Shown in pieces: positions 1 through 5,509 of a stretch of 10,545 bases of DNA; the first letter of the stretch is position 1; every line of letters starts with the position of its first letter. Made by a program: the position numbers and the translations under genes. Origin of the DNA: Minisyncoccota bacterium (GTDB lineage Bacteria > Patescibacteriota > Minisyncoccia > Minisyncoccales > Minisyncoccaceae); the NCBI GenBank assembly GCA_028689175.1, contig JAQTWS010000012.1, positions 1 to 10,545 on the forward strand, written 5' to 3'. The notes below the pieces were generated by a model. It worked only from the letters and a program-made list of their open reading frames with translations. It searched no databases and was not told the DNA's origin.

Positions 1-690
1 AATGTTATATATATTTAAATAATCATCTTCTCTTTTTTCAAATTCTATTATATTATCACAAAATTTAGGAAGATTATCATGAATTACTCTAGTAGCAATA
101 GCAGTGGATTTTTTATCTTTTGTTTCATAATAATTTTCACGATTTTGATTAAAACCTGTAAAGTATGTAAAAAAATCTTTAAAAGAATTTAAAGCATTTT
201 TAATTTTTTCAATTTCTTCAATTTTAGAAAAATTTTCAATATTTTTTTCTATATAATTTAAAATATTTTTTTCAGTAAGAATTTTAAACCCTTTTTCCTT
301 TAAAGTATTTTCATTTTTTTTCCAGTTATTCGAAGTTTCAATATATGCATCAGAAAAAATACTTCTTAATTTATTTTCTATCGGCGTTAAGTTTTCCTCT
401 TTTTTATTTCTATATTTTTTTAAATATTCATTAAAATCAATATTTTTTAAAGTTTTGCTTTTTAAACTTTCATTAATAAAATTTTCATGCAAATGATCAA
501 AAATTGGTTTTAAAGTTTGGTAAGAATTTTCTATTTTTTGATCTTCAAGGAAGGTTTGCAAGTTTTTATCATACTTAATATTTTCCTCCATTTTTTCTAA
601 AGTTTTTCCAATTGGTTTTAATTCAAACCTAAGTGTCTTTGATGATTCATATTGATTAGCAAAATCTTTATATATATTTTTGTTAGCCAT
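1..690 (-). CDS. cas12a: Cas12a (Cpf1) type V-A CRISPR effector, N-terminal 230 residues; 3' part runs off the window
   Basis: The frame is open from an ATG at 688-690 to the window edge (230 codons, no stop). The protein should be the RNA-guided, single-effector nuclease of type V-A CRISPR, which processes its own crRNA and cuts DNA with a RuvC domain; RuvC would lie off the window. What is visible is the start of the WED domain, with SKTLRFELKPIGKTLE at residues 17-32, closely matching the Francisella Cas12a N-terminus, and part of REC1, with YFTGFNQNREN at 176-186 and STAIATRVIHDNLPKF at 195-210. R184 and R201 align with the AsCas12a arginines (R176, R192) known to contact the guide:target duplex. 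The Met start fits the family, whose N-terminus is equally short. No Shine-Dalgarno sequence precedes it. It lies 24 bases after an intrinsic terminator. I assigned it by recognising family motifs; a close Cas12a relative remains possible, since the nuclease domain is not visible. Confidence 0.93.
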   Translation of the reverse strand, partial: MANKNIYKDFANQYESSKTLRFELKPIGKTLEKMEENIKYDKNLQTFLEDQKIENSYQTLKPIFDHLHENFINESLKSKTLKNIDFNEYLKKYRNKKEENLTPIENKLRSIFSDAYIETSNNWKKNENTLKEKGFKILTEKNILNYIEKNIENFSKIEEIEKIKNALNSFKDFFTYFTGFNQNRENYYETKDKKSTAIATRVIHDNLPKFCDNIIEFEKREDDYLNIYNI

Positions 691-714
691 ATTTTTTAAT
701 TTATTTTTAATATC

Positions 715-785
715 AAAAAAGGACGACGGTGTCGCCCAATAAGTACGCTTACCAAAACAGTTAAGCAATATTGGAACCGTCGCCC
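715..785 (-). terminator. Strong intrinsic terminator 24 bases before cas12a
   Basis: The RNA segment GGGCGACGGU (785-776) pairs with ACCGUCGUCC (730-721), with one G-U and nine Watson-Crick pairs. Inner helices CCAAUA/UAUUGG and GCUUA/UAAGC lie in between, and a run of six U (720-715) follows immediately. The stem-then-U-run layout is that of a rho-independent terminator, though the loop is unusually elaborate. Because it sits between the promoter at 840-867 and the cas12a start at 690, readthrough would be needed to transcribe cas12a from that promoter. Confidence 0.75.
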
Positions 786-833
786 TTTGTTGATAATAAA
801 TTATGGGCGAGCGATTTATTTAATTGGGCGACA
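730..833. repeat. 11-bp exact inverted repeat bounding the structured RNA, with two extra TCGCCC-type copies between the arms
   Basis: TGTCGCCCAAT at 730-740 is the exact reverse complement of ATTGGGCGACA at 823-833. Between the arms, TCGCCC recurs at 780-785 and TGGGCGA at 804-810 (also 825-831). The four copies (two per orientation) give several alternative pairings of 6 to 11 bp. I interpret them as RNA pairing arms. A small inverted-repeat element is the alternative, but no target-site duplication is visible. Confidence 0.8.
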
Positions 834-839
834 TATTTA

Positions 840-867
840 ATTATATATCATAAATTATAAAAGTCAA
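840..867 (-). promoter_or_regulatory. Near-consensus sigma-70-type promoter for the RNA/cas12a unit
   Basis: On the minus strand, TTGACT (867-862) is followed after 16 bases by TATAAT (845-840), a perfect -10 box. Transcription would start about 6 to 8 bases downstream, at A834 or G832. That is exactly where the 5' arm of the long-range 11-bp helix begins. The promoter lies just downstream of the HNH gene's terminator, so it opens a new transcription unit. Confidence 0.75.
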
Positions 868-871
868 ATTT

Positions 872-896
872 AAAAAAACGGAATTATTTAAATTCC
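872..896 (-). terminator. Intrinsic terminator overlapping the end of the HNH gene
   Basis: On the minus strand GGAATT (896-891), loop TAAAT and AATTCC (885-880) form a 6-bp hairpin, followed by one G and seven T (878-872). The hairpin includes the TAA stop codon of the HNH gene at 886-884. It is short and only partly GC, so termination may be incomplete, but the T-run is good. It separates the HNH transcript from the RNA/cas12a unit. Confidence 0.6.
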
Positions 897-1555
897 ATTT
901 TTCGTTCTAAGATAAAAGAATACTTTCCATCTCCTTCATTTATGTGAATGAAAAAGATTTTATCATCTTCAAAGTTTATTTTTTTAAAATATAATAAATT
1001 TTGAATAAAATAATAAAGTTCTTTCATTGGTTCAAGGATATTTTTTTCCATTTCATCAATTTCTTTTTCCAGTTTTATATGGCAATCAGCGCATAAGGTA
1101 ATAATACAATTATTATCTTTTTCTCCAAAAACAGCTCTTTTAAACAGATGATGAACTGTTAGATTTTCCCTATTTCCACATATAGCGCATTTATTTTCGC
1201 GCAAATATCCATTATTTCCTTTTTTACTTCCTTTTTTATAGCCATATTTAAAAACCCTATGAGGATTAAAATCAATAAGTATATGCTTTTTTTTAGAAAC
1301 ATTAGACCCTCTATTGTTTTGCCTTATTATCGTACACATATTGATATAGGCGTAATCAGCCTTATGTAGAAAAAATATCTTATTTTCAATACAGGTTCTT
1401 AATATTTTAAAATTTCGCTGGCATTTTTTACATAAAAACCAATGTGGAGAATCTCTTTTTTGAAAATAAGTTTCTGAAAATAGTGAATAAAGACGAGTTT
1501 CTGGATCGCCACATAACTCACATGGCAAGAAATCAATGTTTTTAATTAAACCCAA
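884..1555 (-). CDS. HNH endonuclease-like protein with an additional N-terminal zinc ribbon
   Basis: This is probably a metal-dependent DNA nuclease of the HNH (beta-beta-alpha metal) type; its role is unknown. From the proposed start it has 223 residues. An N-terminal CxxC pair (C12, C15) and a second (C42, C45) look like a zinc ribbon. The C-terminal half has CAICG (C123, C126), VHH (H135, H136) and CADCH (C155, C158, H159), the normal layout of a zinc-stabilised HNH domain. I prefer the TTG at 1555-1553: the upstream TTG at 1564-1562 directly abuts the AGGAGG and could not be served by it, while 1555 lies 9 bases from it. The gene has its own promoter and terminator and sits between the cell-wall operon and cas12a. 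It could be a restriction or mobile-element nuclease, or a defence accessory. A partnership with Cas12a is only suggested by position. Confidence 0.8.
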   Translation of the reverse strand: MGLIKNIDFLPCELCGDPETRLYSLFSETYFQKRDSPHWFLCKKCQRNFKILRTCIENKIFFLHKADYAYINMCTIIRQNNRGSNVSKKKHILIDFNPHRVFKYGYKKGSKKGNNGYLRENKCAICGNRENLTVHHLFKRAVFGEKDNNCIITLCADCHIKLEKEIDEMEKNILEPMKELYYFIQNLLYFKKINFEDDKIFFIHINEGDGKYSFILERKMEFK

Positions 1556-1564
1556 ATAACTCAA

Positions 1565-1570
1565 CCTCCT
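1565..1570 (-). promoter_or_regulatory. Strong Shine-Dalgarno AGGAGG that decides the HNH start codon
   Basis: Minus-strand AGGAGG at 1570-1565 is a near-perfect ribosome binding site. It is 9 bases before TTG 1555-1553 and 0 bases before TTG 1564-1562, so the shorter reading is the likely start. I see no comparable site before cas12a, the small exported protein, gltX, murG, ftsW, murD, mraY or the carboxypeptidase; murL has at best a weak, distant GGGA. Confidence 0.75.
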
Positions 1571-1592
1571 TGATTAAATTTACTGATTTTAG

Positions 1593-1620
1593 CTTATACA
1601 AAATCTATGATTTAGTCAAA
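1593..1620 (-). promoter_or_regulatory. Likely promoter of the HNH gene
   Basis: On the minus strand TTTGACT (1620-1614) is followed by TATAAG (1598-1593), with a spacer of 15 bases from TTGACT or 16 from TTTGAC. Transcription would start near 1587, leaving a leader of roughly 30 bases with AGGAGG. The -35 element overlaps the stop codon of the upstream small gene. The same TTTGACT heptamer occurs in the promoter at 840-867. The short spacer makes this less certain than that one. Confidence 0.5.
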
Positions 1621-1890
1621 AATTTTACTTTTTATATCTTTAAAAAAATTTGATAGTTTTTCTAAGATGTCAGGAATTTCTTTTTTAATTTCTTCTTTTT
1701 CCTTCGAATATTCTTCGAATGATAATATTTTTGGTTTAATATTTTCATTAAACCAATCACACATTTTATTATAAGGTGTGATCATATATTCATTTTTAGC
1801 ATTTTCAAAAAAAGATATTTCTGTTGCCGCATAACATGCATTGATGTTTACAAAAAGTATTAATAGAATAATTATTATTTTTCTAAACAT
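1612..1890 (-). CDS. Small exported protein of unknown function
   Basis: I do not recognise this 92-residue protein. Residues 1-5 are basic, 6-15 form a hydrophobic core, and CYA-AT at 19-23 is a plausible signal peptidase I site, with cleavage after A21. Alternatively, INAC (residues 16-19) could be a weak lipobox with lipidation of C19. The mature part of about 70 residues is mostly charged and predicted helical: two aromatic patches (CDWF at 44-47, NFFKDI near 82-87) flank a Lys/Glu-rich stretch. This suggests a small amphipathic or coiled-coil protein at the outer face of the membrane. Its start overlaps the 3' end of gltX by 16 bases and no Shine-Dalgarno is seen, so it is probably translated by coupling as the last gene of the operon. 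The signal sequence and the tight overlap make a chance ORF unlikely. Confidence 0.7.
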   Translation of the reverse strand: MFRKIIIILLILFVNINACYAATEISFFENAKNEYMITPYNKMCDWFNENIKPKILSFEEYSKEKEEIKKEIPDILEKLSNFFKDIKSKIFD

Positions 1891-3269
1891 AAATAATTAA
1901 TAGCTTGTTTTATTCTTATAATAGCTTTCTCTTTTCCTATTATCTCAATAATTTCAGCTGGGCCTGCAGATGCTTTTTTACCACTTAACGCTACTCTAAG
2001 TGGCCACATAAAACTTCCAATAGATGGAGCTTTTTTAGCTTCCTCTATTAGTTCTATTTGAATATTATCCGCATGTTCAATTAATTTGAGTGCATTATTT
2101 AGGGATTCTTTTATTTCTTCATCTGTCATATCCTTCCATCTTAAAAGTTCTTTATCATAATTTAGCATGTCTTGATATAAATAGTCCGTCAATTCAGCAA
2201 TGTCTTCTAATTTTTTTAATCTATCCTTATAAGCCTCAACCACTTTTTTATTATCAATACCTTCTTTTTGTTTCAAATAAGGAAGACATTTTTGGACTAA
2301 TTCATTAATATCCATTTTTCTAATATACATTCCGTTCATCCAGTCTAATTTATCAATATTGAAAATTGCTCCAGATTTTGAAATCTTATTAATTGAAAAA
2401 TCTTGTATAAGTTCATCCATTGAATAGATTTCTTTTTCTGTTCCCGGGTTCCATCCCAAAAAGGCAATAAAGTTATTAATGGCTTTGGGAAGATATCCTT
2501 GTCTTAAATAATCTGAAACTGCGGTAGATCCTTCTCTTTTAGAAAGCTTTCTTTTATCTTTTCCTAATATTAAAGATAGATGTGCGAAATTAGGAATAGT
2601 AAAACCTAAGGCTTCACCTAAAAGTATTTGTTTCGGGGTGTTTGGAATATGCTCCTCCCCTCTTATTATATGAGTAATATCCATTTCAAAATCATCAATA
2701 ACACAAGTAAAATTATACAAAGGATTGTTTAAATCTTTTGCTATTACAAAATCTCCAATATCACTTGTATTTATTTTAATTTTTCCTCTTATTAGATCAT
2801 CAAAACTGATGTCTTTATTTAAAGGACATTTAAATCTAATAACACATTTTTCTCCCTCTTCTATCTTTTTTAAAGCTTTTTCTAATCCTAGATTTCTATA
2901 TTTACCTTGATGAACTGGAGCTTTTTCCATTTTCATCAATTCCTCTCTTTCTTTGTCTAATTCTTCTTTTGTGCAAAAACAATAATAAGCAGTTCCCTCT
3001 TTTAACATTTTTTCTAAATATGACTTATATATCTCCCCTCTTTCACTTTGTCTTTCTGCTTCATTGTCCCAAATTATCCCTAATTTTTTAAGATTTTCAA
3101 AAATTTCAATCTCCCATTCTTTTTTTGATCTAACCCTGTCAGTATCTTCTATTCTTAAATAGAATTCTCCATTAGCTTGTTTGGCAAATAAAAAGTTAAA
3201 AAGAGCAGTTCTTAAACCACCTATATGCAATGGTCCTGTTGGTGATGGTGCAAATCTTGTTCTAATCAT
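1875..3269 (-). CDS. gltX: Glutamyl-tRNA synthetase
   Basis: This class I aminoacyl-tRNA synthetase charges tRNA-Glu with glutamate in the cytoplasm. The 464 residues are close to the usual bacterial length. FAPSPTGPLHIGG at 6-18 carries the HIGH-type ATP motif, IEDTD at 40-44 is the typical following strand, and KDKRKLSKREGS at 237-248 contains the KLSKR motif. The insertion around C97-C99 keeps the YCFCT start of the zinc region but lacks the later cysteine, so zinc binding is probably lost. The C-terminal anticodon-binding half is complete. The ATG overlaps the murG stop as ATGA (3269-3266), and the 3' end overlaps the small exported gene. Whether it also charges tRNA-Gln for GatCAB amidation cannot be told from this window. 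Confidence 0.97.
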   Translation of the reverse strand: MIRTRFAPSPTGPLHIGGLRTALFNFLFAKQANGEFYLRIEDTDRVRSKKEWEIEIFENLKKLGIIWDNEAERQSERGEIYKSYLEKMLKEGTAYYCFCTKEELDKEREELMKMEKAPVHQGKYRNLGLEKALKKIEEGEKCVIRFKCPLNKDISFDDLIRGKIKINTSDIGDFVIAKDLNNPLYNFTCVIDDFEMDITHIIRGEEHIPNTPKQILLGEALGFTIPNFAHLSLILGKDKRKLSKREGSTAVSDYLRQGYLPKAINNFIAFLGWNPGTEKEIYSMDELIQDFSINKISKSGAIFNIDKLDWMNGMYIRKMDINELVQKCLPYLKQKEGIDNKKVVEAYKDRLKKLEDIAELTDYLYQDMLNYDKELLRWKDMTDEEIKESLNNALKLIEHADNIQIELIEEAKKAPSIGSFMWPLRVALSGKKASAGPAEIIEIIGKEKAIIRIKQAINYLCLEK

Positions 3270-4393
3270 GATTCTAAAAATTTAATTATATCTTTTGCTA
3301 TTATTTCAGCACTATTTGGAACTCCAAATTGTTTTGCTTTTTTCCCAAGTTCTGCAATATTTTTAAATTGAAACATGTTTTTTAATTCTGCTAAAAAGAA
3401 ATTTGGAGTAAGGTTTTTTTCTTCAATAATTAATGCTGATTCTGTTAATTTAGCATAAGTTAAAGCATTTTTCAATTGATGATCTTGTGCTGATTCTGGA
3501 AGCGGTATTAATATACTAGGCCTTCCTACGGCACTAATTTCAAAAATAGTTCCTGCTCCCGCTCTTGCCACAATTAAATCTGATGCAGCATAAGCATTTT
3601 GCATTTCCTCTTCTGTAAAAAAAGGATATACATGATAATCAGATTTTAATTCTTTGCGGATAAGAGCGGATGTATATTTTTTTACTTTTTCAAAATCTTC
3701 ATATCCTGTTTGATGAATAACTTCAAAAAATTTAAGCATTTCAGGAGCTATTTGAATAATTAATTCATTTATTCTAGTTGATCCTTGAGAACCTCCTAAA
3801 ACGACTACGGTTGGTTTTTTAAAGTTTAATTTAAAAATTTCTTTCGCTTTATTTTGACTTCCATTTAGAATTGTTTCCCTGATTGGATTACCTACCGACA
3901 TCATTTTTTTTAAAGGAAAATAGCTGACATCTTTTTCTTTAAAAGCTACGTATATTTTAAATGCAAAAGAAGATAATAATTTATTTGCTTGCCCTGGAAT
4001 AACATCGGATTCATGCATCACAATCGGAACTCCTAAAAGCGCTCCCGCAATTGCGACAGGAAGTGATCCATAACCCCCCTTGCTAAAAATAATATCAGGA
4101 GCATAAAAAAATATTTTAACAAAAGCTTGTAATATTCCTATTGGTATTATAAAAAGAACATCTCCCATATTTTTAAAAAATGTAGATATTCCGCCATATC
4201 TTCTAATTTTTCCAGCCATACAAAAGCTGGTTTCAATTCCCTCTTTTTTAAAAAAATGATGAGTGAATTTATCTTTTGGTCCCAAGTATAAAAAATCAAC
4301 CACATCTAAAGAATGTTTTTTAATTTGTCTTAAGACTGCTATAAGCGGAAATGTATGTCCACCAGTTCCTCCTCCAGCTAATATGATTTTCAT
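3266..4393 (-). CDS. murG: MurG, lipid II-forming GlcNAc transferase
   Basis: MurG transfers GlcNAc from UDP-GlcNAc to undecaprenyl-PP-MurNAc-peptide (lipid I), making lipid II on the inner face of the membrane. It is a two-domain GT-B glycosyltransferase of 375 residues, the usual size. The first glycine-rich loop is GGGTGGHTFPLIAV at 7-20. HESDVIPGQAN follows near 128. The second-domain G-loop GGSQGS lies near 200, HQTG near 227, and the UDP-GlcNAc signature RAGAGTIFEISAVGRPSILI lies near 276-295, followed by the SAQDHQLKNA segment. It starts 21 bases after ftsW without a visible Shine-Dalgarno and ends at a TGA overlapping the gltX start. The normal length with that TGA as stop shows that UGA is not recoded. 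Confidence 0.97.
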   Translation of the reverse strand: MKIILAGGGTGGHTFPLIAVLRQIKKHSLDVVDFLYLGPKDKFTHHFFKKEGIETSFCMAGKIRRYGGISTFFKNMGDVLFIIPIGILQAFVKIFFYAPDIIFSKGGYGSLPVAIAGALLGVPIVMHESDVIPGQANKLLSSFAFKIYVAFKEKDVSYFPLKKMMSVGNPIRETILNGSQNKAKEIFKLNFKKPTVVVLGGSQGSTRINELIIQIAPEMLKFFEVIHQTGYEDFEKVKKYTSALIRKELKSDYHVYPFFTEEEMQNAYAASDLIVARAGAGTIFEISAVGRPSILIPLPESAQDHQLKNALTYAKLTESALIIEEKNLTPNFFLAELKNMFQFKNIAELGKKAKQFGVPNSAEIIAKDIIKFLES

Positions 4394-4414
4394 GGTTATA
4401 GTATATACTAATTT

Positions 4415-5509
4415 TTAGTTATTGTTAATAGACTTTGACACATTTAAAAGTAAACCCAGGGCCGTTAATTCAGCAATAAGATGAGTTCCTCCATAGCTTA
4501 AGAAAGGAAGAGGTGTTCCCGAAATTGGGATAAGTCCAGTCATGGCAGCTATATTAATAAACGATTGAGATATAATCCATGTCGCTATACCAATAGCTAT
4601 AAGTCTTCCAAAAAGATCTGATTTTTTAGCTGAAAGAAAAGCATAAAAGATAAAAAAGATTAAAAGGAATATTAAAAATGCACATCCTAAAAAACCTAAT
4701 TCTTCGGCATATATAGTGAATATAGAATCAGACATTGATTCAGGAATAAAACCAAATTTTTGCGCGCTTAATCCAAGCCCAGAACCATTTAATCCACCCG
4801 ATCCTATCGATATTAAAGATTGATTTATGTGATACGCGTCTCCAGACATATCATCTAATGGGTTAAATAGAGTCAAGAGTCTTTTTAATCTATAGGGTGT
4901 GGTTAATATCATAATATAAAACAATACAAGGCCTCCAGCCCCAATCATAAGTATGTCTTTTATTTTTGTATTGGCAGAAAAGAAAATAGCTGCTGTAGTG
5001 ATAAAAATTGTAATTAAAGTGCTTAAATCAGATTGAACAAAAAGAGCTAGTATTATAAAAGACATAATTATACAAAAATTTAAAAAAGGTTTTTTAATTT
5101 TTTCACTGCTAAGGAAAGCACTTAAATAAATTATAGTAGTTAGTTTCAGAAACTCTGATGGTTGGAAACTAAAGCCTAAAATATTAACCCATCTAGAAGC
5201 CCCTCCTTCGTGTATTCCAACGCCAGGTATGAGAACTAAAAACATTGCAATATAAGATATGATAAAAAATACAAAACCATATTTTTTAAAAAAATCTAAC
5301 GGTATAAAAAAGGCTAATAAGCCTAAAAATATACCAGGGGCAAAACCAAATAACAATTGATGAATTAAATAATAATTCGAAGATAACCCTTCATTTATGG
5401 CAAAAGGAGGAGATGCTGTAGCAATAGTAATTATGCCTATTAAGATAAGCAAAAGAGAGCATATCAAAAGAGGGATGTTAGGCATGTATGAATTATTTTT
5501 TTTTCTCAT
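4415..5509 (-). CDS. ftsW: SEDS-family peptidoglycan glycosyltransferase, FtsW/RodA type
   Basis: This multi-pass membrane protein (364 residues, about ten hydrophobic segments) should polymerise lipid II into glycan strands together with a class B penicillin-binding protein. SEDS signatures are GASRWVN at 103-109, FQPSE at 115-119, QSDLSTL at 159-165, SLISIGSGGLNGSGLGLS at 231-248, FGFIPESMSDSIF at 252-264 and GTPLPFLSYGGT at 331-342. D261 corresponds to the catalytic aspartate of the family (E. coli FtsW D297). Placement between murD and murG matches the classical dcw order and favours FtsW over RodA, but sequence alone does not settle it. The start overlaps murD by 17 bases across a run of nine A. 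An alternative ATG at codon 9, just before the first hydrophobic segment, is possible. Confidence 0.94.
   Translation of the reverse strand: MRKKNNSYMPNIPLLICSLLLILIGIITIATASPPFAINEGLSSNYYLIHQLLFGFAPGIFLGLLAFFIPLDFFKKYGFVFFIISYIAMFLVLIPGVGIHEGGASRWVNILGFSFQPSEFLKLTTIIYLSAFLSSEKIKKPFLNFCIIMSFIILALFVQSDLSTLITIFITTAAIFFSANTKIKDILMIGAGGLVLFYIMILTTPYRLKRLLTLFNPLDDMSGDAYHINQSLISIGSGGLNGSGLGLSAQKFGFIPESMSDSIFTIYAEELGFLGCAFLIFLLIFFIFYAFLSAKKSDLFGRLIAIGIATWIISQSFINIAAMTGLIPISGTPLPFLSYGGTHLIAELTALGLLLNVSKSINNN

Larger units (their letters stand above)
715..834 (-). ncRNA. Structured RNA / putative attenuator leader upstream of cas12a
   Basis: This is a GC-richer island in AT-rich DNA, preceded by a good promoter and ending in a terminator. 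As minus-strand RNA it has two alternative folds. Terminator fold: 785-776 pairs with 730-721 (10 bp, one G-U), enclosing 774-769 with 741-736 (6 bp) and 766-762 with 751-747 (5 bp, 10-base loop), followed directly by U6 at 720-715. Alternative fold: the 5' end, 833-823, pairs exactly with 740-730 (11 bp), and 810-805 pairs with 785-780 (6 bp). The second fold uses up the 5' arm of the terminator stem and part of its interior. The third base pair of the terminator stem is G-U in the minus RNA but A-C in the plus RNA, which favours the minus strand. It may be a cis-acting leader of cas12a or a free small RNA. I do not recognise a known riboswitch, T-box or Cas12a repeat in it. Confidence 0.7.

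Noticed and set aside
743..772. Second promoter inside the RNA that could serve cas12a (TTGCTT, 17 bases, TACTTA on the minus strand)
   Set aside because: Both boxes match the consensus poorly, and any transcript would begin inside the terminator stem region. I keep it only as a weak alternative to readthrough.
730..833. Miniature inverted-repeat transposable element
   Set aside because: The 11-bp arms are exact, but no target-site duplication flanks them. The pattern with promoter, alternative helices and U-run fits an RNA better.
820..834. Four-codon ORF (ATG TCG CCC AAT TAA) at the very 5' end of the structured RNA, as a possible leader peptide
   Set aside because: It would be leaderless or nearly so and is too short to judge. 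Its bases are better explained as the 5' arm of the 11-bp helix. It is still worth checking for conservation.
691..883. CRISPR repeat, crRNA-like autoregulator or tracrRNA next to cas12a
   Set aside because: No TCTAC...GTAGA stem typical of Cas12a repeats occurs in either orientation in this stretch, there is no repeat-spacer periodicity, and type V-A needs no tracrRNA.
1363..1375. GTAGA within the HNH gene as a remnant Cas12a repeat
   Set aside because: It is a single short match inside coding sequence with no partner stem.
2090..2308. Plus-strand ORF of 72 codons
   Set aside because: It is an antisense shadow of gltX, with no family motif and no ribosome binding site.
2725..2910. Plus-strand ORF of 61 codons
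   Set aside because: It is antisense to gltX coding sequence and looks hydrophobic only because it mirrors charged codons.
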